This document shows, in pieces, positions 11,036 to 20,952 of a stretch of 27,453 nt of DNA. The stretch is taken from NCBI GenBank assembly GCA_015501595.1, contig JADNRX010000662.1:1-27453 (forward strand), given 5' to 3'. Positions within the stretch are counted from its first letter, which is position 1, and each line of letters starts with the position of its first letter. The position numbers and the translations under genes were made by a program. This DNA comes from Hymenopellis radicata (lineage: Eukaryota; Basidiomycota; Agaricomycetes; Agaricales; Physalacriaceae). The notes under the pieces were generated by a model, which saw nothing but the letters and a program-made list of their open reading frames with translations, was not told the DNA's origin and did not search any database.

Positions 11036-11355
11036 TACTTTTTCCCTGTAGTCCCTATCTACGAATCTGTTTCCAGTAGTACTTCAACTAATCGAAGTCT
11101 GTCAGCAATAATGCATTTTGTGAGATTGATTCTGAGTTCTGTCTTGACCGACGTTCCCTTTTGGTGATGTCAAGCCCGCCAGTGCCACTCTGCGAGGGAT
11201 TCGAATCACGACAGTCGATGGTGACGTTGTCCGCCATGACTCTGCGCCACTCGTCCGCGTGTGATACTCATAAGCGCGGTCTAATAAATGTTTGCCAGTA
11301 AGACTGAATAGGTATAGGGTAGGCCCGGGTACATAGAAAGGGAATTATAAAATGA
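11036..11355. other. Intergenic, no gene seen
   Basis: This lies between the kinase pseudogene and the 3' end of the DUF2235-WD40 gene. 'ggattcgaatcac' near 11198 resembles a reverse-strand tRNA B box, but the flanking bases do not pair as a T stem. No other feature was seen. Confidence 0.5.
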
Positions 11356-14300
11356 TCACGCTCTTGCGCTCTTGTAGACGTGAAATGACACCGTTCGACG
11401 TCGTTGATCATTCATCCTGGACTCAGAGTAAACGTCGCGTCTAATGATATGAACACGACTTACCACGCGACCATACCTAGAGGAAGCGATATTCTCGATA
11501 TCCCACACTCTAACAGTGCCGTCCAGACCACCGGAGACAATGCGTTTACCGTCAGGAGAAAATGCGACCGACAGCCCTGCATATTTCTCTCCGACAGATC
11601 CCTCCAGTAATGTCTCCAGTAACTTGCACGTCGTGACATCCCAAACCTTGATAGTCTTGTCCGCGGATCCCGACACTAGGAGTTTCGAATCCGGGGAAAA
11701 ACAGACAGAGAATACACCGTCAGCGTGTCCTCTCAATTGCCCGCTTTCCTCCCCTGATTTGGTATCCCATATCCGTATTAGACCGCCCCAAGAACCGGAG
11801 GTGAGCAGCTCTCCGTTAGTGGAACATGCAATGCACGAAACCCAGTCGTCCAGTCTTGCCGGGAGCGTAAATAAGCACTTTCTGGTCGCTGCGTTCCACA
11901 CCGCCAATTCCCTAGATGAGCGACTGTAAGCTGCCATAGTGTCACCCCGTGGTGAGAATGCAATGTGATCGACTTGGCTGGTATCCCCTTCCATCAACTT
12001 TACGGGGTCCTTGCCGTTCCAAACCAAGATTTTTCCCTCCTGCAACACGACAACGTCCTCCTCCTGGTTCGGATCCTGATTTGGCAAGAAACCAACAGAG
12101 TCACCGCAAATCACATCCTTGAATAATTCGCTCCCCGCCTCGGAGAGTTGTCGCTGCTCTTCACTCCAGTTGAAGACTTGAACGAATCCGCCTCCATCTC
12201 CTTGCTGCCCTCCTACGACACATCGTCCACCATTAGACGAGAATGCGCTGGAGGAAACTTCCTTGCCCATTGTTGGCACTTGTGCCACTGCTTCGCCAGT
12301 ATATGCATCCAAGATGTGGAGATGCTTGTTGGAGCCACCATGGAAAATGTACTTGCCGTCCTTTGAGAACACTGTACAGATCACCATCTCGGCTGTCCGT
12401 ATAATCGGAACAGTGAACCCACGCAAGAATTGTCCGGCCGTTTCTTTGTCTTTCTCGTTCCCGCCGCTCAGCAGCTTCGTGATCAAGGGGGAGGCAGTGA
12501 AAAGGTTGATCTGCCTGCGTCGAATCCTCAAAGGAGATAGCTCCGTATTGAAGGTATCGAGAATCTCGCTGCCGAGGTGCTCACTGGATCCTGGCTCTAA
12601 GAGTAGTTCGATGAGAGCACTGAGTAAGTCCTCCTGCCACTGTGGATCTAGTCTCGGTCTCAGCAATTTAGTTGGTCATGAGATGGAGTGTCATGTACCT
12701 GATTGGGATTCTGAGCGCATTTGATTCGTCAGGCCACTGTCCCCGGTACGCTTGATGCGCTTCAAGAGCATGATGCGAACACGCTCATACTGATCTACTT
12801 CGAGAAAAGGCGGATATTTGTCCCTCGGGCCTGAAATGATCCCATCGATGTCATGTCTAAGTTTTGTTGGATCGAAGTGGGTGTCGGTGCCCGCCATCGA
12901 TGCTGATGGACGGGCTTTCGGTACCCAATTATCCTTTGTCAGACAGACAGATAAATCAATCTTCTGGCCGTTGCATATCGTGCGGCCCTGTCCGAGATGG
13001 GGTCTATTTTTCGGAAAATGATGCGAAATATAAGCAAAGAACAATCGACTGAAGGACACCGTACCTATGAGTAGTGGAGAACCGATCAGTGTAGGCAAGG
13101 CGTTTGACGGGAAACACCTCCAGCGGCCACCACAGCCCCGTGAGGGACTCTTTGATATCAACCGTGTTGAGGGACAGAAATTCGTTGCGCATTTCATCCA
13201 TACGTAAACCAGCCTTTTTTGCTTCGGAAACCATCCATCTCAATGGTGGCAGCCTGCGCCCCATGTCCAAATTTCTGACATTTCCGCCACCGCTATTATA
13301 GTTCTGAGTGTTTGTGTGGTTAATGTAATACAGGTTGACGTACATGTCTGAATGAGTCCCTGCAAACCACACTTCTTTCACTTTGCTTGTCCCGGACTCG
13401 GTATGTTCAGGCCTCATACTTCCACCATAGGCGTATTCGGGTAAAAACTTGGCGCGTCGCTCATCTAGTGCCAGCGCATGACGGAAATAGCAAACATGCA
13501 TCATCCCATCTATAGTGCCCGGAAGCAGCGCGCTCGCGCGACTCATACCAACCGATGACACAGTGTCCCTAAGCCGCAGTTTGTTGAACACCATGAATAA
13601 TTCACGCAGGGTAATGAATGTCTTACCAGGCGCCAACAAAGTGTACTGTGACATTTTGCGAGAGTGTTTGCTTGTAGTTGTAGCCAAGCGCCAGATCGGA
13701 CGCCCGGGAATATCGCTCATACGCACTGAACCAACATGAGAGCAGTCACTGAAGTAAGTGACGTACTTACAACGGTATCTGCGTCTCATTTCCTTTGTGT
13801 AAGAGGCCGACCTATATCAGAGGCGGACAGTCACTGTAGGTCCAAGAGGTTACACAAGTAGTTACCTTGTCAATCATTGCCGAAAGCACGCGCACTTGAT
13901 ACGCGCCGCGAGAGAATCCTTCGATTGACTATAATGAGAGAAAGAACACCATATCAAGGAGATAATACTAACCGAGGAGATATATGCAATCCCCGGGCTT
14001 ATAGTTGTCCGACAGCCAGCGATAGGCGGCACAAACTATATCATCAACGTTCCTACACACATTTACTGGGTAGAAAAGACCAGTAACGAAGATGCGCACC
14101 ATGCAATCGCCATATCAATCTTGTGCCAGATGGTCCGTAAGAGGTAGGCGAGTGATTTCCAAGAAGAAGAAGCAAAAGTCCCGATCCCGCTGCTGTACCA
14201 TGTTCGCTGATTTGAACCATCCCCCTTTTTGATGAGGCTATAAAAGTCGGCAACATTTGTGTTCTGCTCAGACAGAGTTAGCAATGCAAGTATACGATAG

Positions 14301-14416
14301 TCACTAGTCCGCACATGTATGCCAACTTGATTCGACGTTCCATCGATACAAACAACAAGGTTTCTTCTACCTTTCTTGCACCCGCAGGGCTGCTTGTCGC
14401 CGGCATGTTTCGGCAT
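11356..14416 (-). CDS. DUF2235 hydrolase domain fused to a WD40 propeller
   Basis: Ten exons (14416-14315, 14263-14100, 14052-13973, 13918-13866, 13811-13771, 13725-13627, 13568-13344, 13292-13065, 13003-12699, 12647-11356) give 729 aa in phase. The N-terminal 300 residues are a DUF2235 (alpha/beta hydrolase, Tle1-like) domain: 'RRNLVVCIDGTSNQ', 'NTNVADFYSLI', 'YSSGIGT', the nucleophile elbow 'GFSRGAYQVR', 'VHFVGAWDTVSSVG', the His/Asp region 'VWFAGTHSDIGGG', and 'LTGLWWPLEVFPVK'. Residues about 390-700 carry at least six WD40 blades with GH..WD-type endings ('RIWDTKSGEESGQLRGH', 'IKVWDVTTCKL', 'VRVWDIENI'). A 36-nt in-frame segment near the 3' end ('gtatgg..cattag') could be a very short intron. 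DUF2235 proteins include bacterial type VI phospholipase effectors. The substrate of the fungal ones is unknown; the WD40 part probably binds partners. Start: ATG 8-10 residues before a Cys/Lys-rich lead-in. Confidence 0.88.
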
Positions 14417-16135
14417 GTTCGCGGCCTCGTCGCTGGCGTTGGTGGCACCTACGAAACACTCAAGTAAGCGCACTCCTTTCTCCAAAGCGATAGAGAGCGT
14501 ACCTCCAGCAGTGTTTTGGCGGTGAGTAGTGAACCTCGTGCTCTCTCCTAGCCCGGTGCTTTCCTGGGTTGCTGTTTCGGGGAGGCGGATGATGCGTCGT
14601 CTGATGAAGTATATTCGACGCTCGCAGACAATGTTGGACGACGGGAAGGAAAATAGCACTGCTGTGAAGGATCAACAAGCCAGGTATTTGACAGGATCAA
14701 TGTTCCCATCATCTAACACATTTCCCTGCTTCCATCGAGGTCACAGGCAAGATAGCGCGAGGCGTATGCGTGGCCGAAATGAATGTATCGCAATGACGCT
14801 GATGCCGTTTTACGACATTAGTGAGCGAGGGCCACAGACCTCGACTTGAGAGCCGATTCCCTTCAAATGCGTCTTATCAAAACACGACTCAGTTCCTGCC
14901 GAGAGAGGAATGAAAAGCAGAAGTTGCCTTTATTGCCGTCCATTCGCAGGCTGGGGACAGTAGCCGGGTTCCGAGGGGGCCAGTGCAGGCACACTCCACT
15001 TCGAAGTGCACGCCACTTCTTGGTTCAGATCAGTCCTCGTGTTTCTATGAAAAACAAGTTGTTACATACGTAGTCGGGCACCGGCATAAAAGCTCGTGTT
15101 CGGAGGTAATAGCGTACGAGATACAGAGCTCATATACTTGAGTTGCACTGTTGAGACTCCGAGTTCCTCCTGCGAGCAGTCCAGACGTCGTTTTCGTGAA
15201 GGAGGAATCGAAACGGGCAGAGGTGGTGGTCGAAAAGAGAACGTTCCATTATTCTGCACGTATGCGACTGTGGAAACACAAACCAGAGCTTATTTGCCTC
15301 CCCTCCCGCGTGAGGGCTCACTGCGTTGGACGCGACAATGGAGTCATCTTCGATAGATGGGCAAGTCAAGTCGAGAGTAGGCATCTGCCTCGACTGCGAA
15401 GAACATCATTTGAGTACATAAGGAAGATCCGTAAAGCGGGAGACCCACTCGAAGAATCGCAGTGTTTGATTCGAAGGGAATCACTGTTCAAGATCGCTAT
15501 TCATGTGGATCAAATGCAAAGGTTAAAGGCACCCGACCTAAAATTAAAGCGAAACAACTGTACCCGTCTTGAATATGATTGAAATCAACCAATACCGTCT
15601 CGATACACATGGCGTGGGCTTTGAATTCAATGTGAAGACTTCCTCATGTCGTTGCGAGTCTCTGCGATCTTCTAGCGCTGATATATTTAAAGTCAAAGGG
15701 ATGCCAATGACAGTGCTTACCTAGGTATAGTGGCGTTAGCGCAGTTATTCGTCCACCGGTAAGTAGAAGCTTTTGAGCGGGAACAGTTTGGTGCCTTGAC
15801 GCATGCTGCGAAATGCCGGCCGCTGATGAACTTCTCGTAACACGCTCGTATCGATACTCCTTGTGCCAGTGGAGGAAATGGTTGTCCAGATGATGGCAGT
15901 TCGTGGTCAACCTGTTCGGTCCGGAACAGCCGAACACATCTTGCTCTTCAAAATGTCCAGACTAAGATAGTATTTCGAATTGTATAATTACACAGATCCA
16001 AAAAGCAAAGCACGCACGCTGTTACGAAGATTCTACTAAAAGTATATGCTGGTTAGAGTACTACGCGTAAGTATACAGGGAGGGGGAGGGGGTAGATGGC
16101 ATAGCCTATATAAGTAGAAAAGCAAAAGGTCACTG
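14417..16135. other. Long intergenic stretch, no supported gene
   Basis: About 1.7 kb lies between the promoter side of the DUF2235 gene and the 3' end of the poly(A) polymerase gene. The longest frame (plus, 15151-15582, 143 codons from a TTG; 107 from ATG at 15262) has no recognisable motif, no splice partners and a rich basic composition like its antisense neighbours. I do not call it. 'gggagggggaggggg' near 16080 is a short G-rich run. No RNA gene or repeat was recognised. Confidence 0.45.
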
Positions 16136-19013
16136 TTATTGTTTCGACGCAGACCGAGGACTCGGGTTATCCTTATCCTTATCCTTGTCTTTCTCCTCTT
16201 CCAGCGGGGACGGAGGCGACGGCGAGCGCGAGGTGGACGCCGCATAGCCGGAGGAGGGCGTGGGCGAGCTCGCGCCCACGTGGAGCTTCCCTGACGATGG
16301 GGACGACGGAATACTAGCACTATTGATTACAGACGAGGATTGGAACGTTAATGTATGCGACGTAGGCGTCGGCGCCGTCACCGTCGACGTCGAGTGCGTG
16401 TGCGTGTGGCGGTGGTGCGCAGTCGGGGTATGTGACGCCTCGCGAGAGTGCGAATGCAAGGAGGATAACAAGGGAGCATGGCTTGACGAATAAATATCTT
16501 GCGGGATAGGAATAGAATAGTGATTATGCTGTTGGTATTGCGAAAGCAGGGGCGAATGAGATCCGAGATTGGGGTATAGAACGTGGGCGCGGGGAGACCT
16601 GGAACCAGTTTGATAATATACAGTTGTGGCAGAGTCGGAAAAGTGTTGCGCGCTGGGGGACTCTGGTGACGGCGGTAAGGGAACGGAGACAGCACCTGGA
16701 CTGTGAGGCCACGGAAGGCCTTTAAGGGGCCGCGCGGGCCCGGAGGTTGAACGTTTCGAGACGTCGGAATGGTGAGGGAGAAGGCTGTCCAGTGTTACTT
16801 TGGAGGATGTTGGTGAGGAATGTTGCGGAGGCTTATGGAATCGCCCTCGGGCAGAGGCAGCAGTCTCGGAGGAGCGTCCGTCGTTAGATCCACGAGGCCG
16901 TGGCCTGCCTTTGTTGTAGGGAATAGCCATGAAGCCCGTCGCGCTATGGGTCCTGCTGGCTGTGTCGAACCCTCCGTGAATGACTGCACAGACATTACAT
17001 CGTCGGACTCGGCAGCATCGGATCGCTCCTCGTCAGTGAAGATTTCACTATTACTCGACGAGCCATTGTGTGATGGTTCGGGTTCGCGAGCATTTGTTGG
17101 TGCAGTAGCAAGAACGAGACCGTTCTCGAGTTGATCCTCAAAGAAGATCTGATCAGCAGGCGGGGCATCTGGCGGCGGTGGGCTCGTCCATTTTCCGCGT
17201 TTTGGGGCCATATGTTCTGGAGGAGGTCTTATTGACACAGGAGGGCGACTAGTGGATTCTGAAAAGTGGGTAGGTGGTGAGAAGCGGTCGGCGCCTTTTG
17301 GCCGCATCGATTGGTTTCCGACACTATACGGAGTTTGGGGTGGGAAGTTGGATAATCGGGGACCAGATGGACCGGGCGCAGAGACCAAGTCCTCGGCTTT
17401 GCGCTCATCGCAAAGCTCTGCTAGGGTGAGAATAGCGCGTTCAGGGCGGTTGGCTAGAACGCGACATGCGCGCATAAACTCCCCGCGAATCTGTGGGTAG
17501 GCATTAGTGTGATCAGATGGAAGAGGAAATAGGTACTCACAGTATACAAGCCGTCTTTGGTGACACATCGAGCGACATTAAAATCAGTTTCGAAAGGATC
17601 CTGACGTGCGGTCGTGAGATTTACAACGGAAGGATCACGCTAGTTGTTACCTCTATACAAAATCGATTGCGTTCCCGAGCATCGTTGTATCGGCTAGACA
17701 GCTAAAATTGTACAATCAGACAAATTCAAGAACTGAATGTGTGAGAAGGACGTACATCGTTCTGCCAGCCTTTGCTCTCCTTCTTCAGAAGACCTGCGCG
17801 TATGGACGCGACACCAGTGTTGTACAAAAAGTCCCGGGAATAATAGCGAAAAAAGTCGATCAACCTATGGATTATCAGTTCATAGGTCGACGAACGTGCT
17901 GATGACCTACAACTCAGCGACGGTCTCGGTGTTTTCTGAATGCCATCGCTGCCTCAAGAGATCAATGTCATCGAAGAACCACGTGTTAAAGCCACCAAGA
18001 TGTGTGTCTTCCTAGTAGGTGGCAGGTGGACATTATTATGTGACCGAAACGCTGAAAATAAAGACCAACTTTTGATATTGGGCGAAGGGGTGGCATGTGT
18101 TGCAGATTTGGAAGAACGGGCGGGTTCTTAACGTGGACCAAAAAGTAGATGACGAGAAGAACGTATCCATAGGAGGATAACGTGCCCTTGTAGGGAGAGT
18201 TGATTTTTCTGCAAGTATTGAGTTTGAAGTTCGTGTCGACAAGTGAGATATATACCTTCGCTTGCTCCAGACTTTGACTATGCGAGTATAAGCAGATGAA
18301 CAAGTTGAAGAGAGATAAGACTCACGAAACAACACGAGCGTTCTCACTCGGGTTGGATCTATCATGGCGTAGCACATAAGGAGCCGAGTGTTCTCTAGGG
18401 CCAGTCGGTTCTCGAAACCAATGTCACAGGCAATGCCCAAGGGCAGCCCGGGCGAGGGGTCGAGCGTGAGTTTGACGATAGGTATTCTGGCATGGGGCAA
18501 TGGTTTGACGTGGAATTTCGTCTCTGTTGACTATTGGGCCTATATTCTCTTCAAGTCAAGCACAAGGAACGTACCGCGTTCGAGCAAGTCCCCTAGCATA
18601 GTGACAAGGTCCGAAGCACTCAGTTTCTCGCTGGAATCGATCAGACAGCAGAGATCCATGTCTGATTGGACAACCTGATTAGCCACGTCTACGGACGACG
18701 CGCTGCACGCACCAGAATTGCGCAGACTAAAGCCATTCGCCGTGCTCCCGAACGAGAGCAGACGGCTGTCTGGCTCGATCGTGCGAATAAGCCGCTCCAA
18801 CAATTTGCGAACGTCTTCCTTGACTGCCATCTCCTCAGGCGTCGGTAATAGCTGAATTACAAAGTCGAACAGGCACTGCGACAGCTCCGCCACAAAACGC
18901 GGCCGGGGTGGGTGGCGGGGCCCTTGTATGGGACTAGGGTGGCTCGGCGACCCCGACGATGACTGGCCATCGTGGTATATCGTGGGCGGGCTCATTGTCT
19001 GTGTGTAGGCCAT
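16136..19013 (-). CDS. Cid1/Cid13-type non-canonical poly(A)/uridylyl transferase
   Basis: Eleven exons (19013-18713, 18661-18575, 18523-18326, 18277-18256, 18208-18070, 18011-17911, 17864-17756, 17701-17651, 17600-17541, 17490-16971, 16908-16136) give 786 aa in phase. The catalytic core has the nucleotidyltransferase signature 'LLSFGSTANGFSLRNS' followed by 'DMDLCCLID' (two catalytic Asp). A third acidic position probably lies in the 'HARIPIVKLT' strand region. 'IGFENRLALENTRLL' and 'YKGTLSSYGYVLLVIYFL' are the central domain. The PAP-associated region includes 'THLGGFNTWFFDDI' and 'IDFFRYYSRDF', and ends at 'PFETDFNVARCVTKDGL'. The last 430 residues are low-complexity Ser/Pro/His with a K-D repeat ('EKDKDKDKDN'). 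The enzyme should add A or U tails to RNA 3' ends. The intron at 16909-16970 has a weak acceptor (aaag) but joins the only two coherent frames. Confidence 0.88.
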
Positions 19014-20202
19014 TCTGTTCGTGCTCGTCGTCGGCTATGGGCGACAAGGACAGCAACGGTGGCCGAGGATAAGCCTTGTGTGTTGCAAGTAGAGCAAAAG
19101 TAGAGTTGGGAGAGGACAATTATTACTTCCTAAAATGGAAGGGCACCGCCACAGTATATGCGCGTAAACGTCGCGTTTGTCTTTGGCGTCACAGTATTTA
19201 AAGAATATGGTCCCATTGCTGTGCTCTATGGCGGAATGCGCTCAAAGGGAAAAAGCCACAGCACCCTTCTTTTATTTCCGCAAAGGTCGAGGGATTAGAC
19301 TAAGCTTGATTTCTCAAATATGCTGGAGCAATGTCTCCGGCGGCGTGAAATGAAGATTGACACTCGACAATTATTGAATTGCATCAGTCATCAAAGGAGG
19401 GAAGCGATACAAGAATTTAGAACAAGAGGACTGCAGAAACGTACTTTCCTTTGTGACTAGAACGGCCGGTACAGACTATGTAACGGTTAAGCTTCGCCAC
19501 ACGCGCTACGGTGTAAGACGGTGCGGAGAGCGGCCATTTACTCTGCCGTACACTGCCAAGAAAGAACGCTCAAATCGCGTTTCAGAGTCACCTCCCTTCG
19601 GAACGGTTCAAACATAAAGCAAGCGAAGTTGGGGTCTTCAAAGCGTGGTCAGCCAGTGGTCAGCATGCTGCCAATGTCCAGATGATAGGAAACGCACGCG
19701 AAGTTCGGGGTATATAGGCAGCTGCAGGCCAGGAGGTACTTCATGTACGCCGGGTGTGGTTTTCTATCCAATGGCTTTGCTGCCCAGCCTCATCCTTCAG
19801 GAGGAAAGTTTGAGTTTCCACTTGATACGTTCGATATGTTCTACATCCACCGCTCTGACACCCGAGAGGAAATGGATAAAGGAGGGGCAAGTGGCATGCG
19901 TAGAAATGCGAAGAGAGCGGGCTTCTTGAGGGCAATGATACTCTTGTAACCCAGATTTCATTACTGCGTCGCATTTGAAGTATACTCAGCAAGATGCTTT
20001 GAATTGATATGAGAACAATTACCTGCAGCTTTTCTGCGTGTGCATAACTGAATAACCGTCATCAATTTACTTTCGCTCTTCTGGTCGATAACCCTGTAGA
20101 AACCGACTTGTGATGACGTGTATAACGTCAAGAGAAAAGGCTCATAGGATCTCAGACATGCAAGTAGATGGTCGTTGATTTATGTCTAGAAACAGATGGC
20201 AA
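19014..20202. other. Intergenic, no supported gene
   Basis: This is upstream of the poly(A) polymerase gene (19014 onward) and downstream of LSm7 (up to 20202). Short plus-strand frames at 19645-19949 lack motifs and splice support. No repeat or RNA gene was seen. Confidence 0.45.
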
Positions 20203-20715
20203 CTACTCGGGAGCAAGGAAGGGATTTTCGATTTCTTCAGAGCCGTCAACGGGACTGAGAAGTGTTATGGTTGGCCCTCGTAGAACGACCAAGCCAAGTG
20301 CGCGTTTGTGTATTTGTGGCTCTGCAAGATCTGTTAGCAGAAGAAAGGGCGATCTGTATCGGCGCACCAAGTATTTCCTCTTCAACCTCATCAAGCACGA
20401 GGTTGAGTAGCTGATCGTACCCTTTGAGCATGCCTGTGACTGGACGGAAATTAGAACAGGGCAGCAGAACGAGGCAGAGGCCTACCTTCCCGTCCACCAG
20501 TGAATTTGACGCGGATGCGTTCGTTGACATACTTTGAGAGATCAAGGATGGCCTCGCGTTTGGGTTTATCTAGAGCGGCTCCAGAGGAAATTGGAGTGCC
20601 GCGACCGCCTCTTGTGCTGCCGCCTCTTGCGCCTCTGGGTGCTGAGCCACGACCCTAGGTTTTAGTTGACATCAAGGCTGGCGATGAGGGCAAAATGACT
20701 GACTCGGTCTGCCAT
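20203..20715 (-). CDS. LSM7: LSm7, U6 snRNA-associated Sm-like protein
   Basis: Four exons (20715-20704, 20654-20486, 20439-20368, 20330-20203) give 126 aa. The first exon codes only MADR. An N-terminal Gly/Arg-rich segment (about 5-28) leads into the Sm fold. Sm1: 'LDLSKYVNERIRVKFTGGRE' and 'GMLKGYDQLLNLVLDE' with the Asp-Asn RNA-binding signature region. Sm2: 'LGLVVLRGPTITLLSP'. The tail ends 'ENPFLAPE'. Length and motifs match LSm7, a subunit of the LSm1-7 ring (mRNA decay) and LSm2-8 ring (U6 snRNP). The last intron is only 37 nt, shorter than any other confirmed here, but it is needed for frame. The gene is divergent from importin beta-1, with 237 bp between the two ATGs. Confidence 0.95.
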
Positions 20716-20952
20716 TTGGGTAACAAAAGAAGTGAAACTAGTGATGGAAGGTCAAAGAGCCTGGGTGGCTGGTGACTGCGAGAAAATTACAAGTCACGCA
20801 CCCACAAATCTTGCTCTCCATCACCTGGACCACCACCATCGTTTCCTCTCTCTTTCACTGCCGCCGCCGCCGTCATCCCTGCACGGCATTGAACAGCTTT
20901 TTTTCTTGTGCTTGTCGTCAACAATCCTCTTTTCGCTTGCTCGCCACCAGCC
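20716..20952. promoter_or_regulatory. Shared divergent promoter of LSm7 and importin beta-1
   Basis: This 237-bp stretch separates two divergently read housekeeping genes and must hold both 5' UTRs and promoters. It contains T/C-rich stretches on the plus strand (about 20835-20935), including 'ttttttct' just before the importin start. No clear TATA box is visible for either gene. Confidence 0.5.

Noticed and set aside
11185..11215. 'ggattcgaatcac', like a reverse-strand tRNA B box
   Set aside because: Flanking bases do not form a T-arm stem and no acceptor stem or A box lies at the right distance.
12263..12724. 153-codon plus-strand frame
   Set aside because: Antisense shadow of the WD40 coding exon, which has clear family motifs on the minus strand.
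15151..15582. 143-codon plus-strand frame
   Set aside because: Starts at TTG, no motif, no splice partners; I cannot separate it from chance.
16136..16200. Microsatellite 'atccttatccttatcc'
   Set aside because: It is the Lys-Asp repeat of the poly(A) polymerase tail, in frame, not a separate element.
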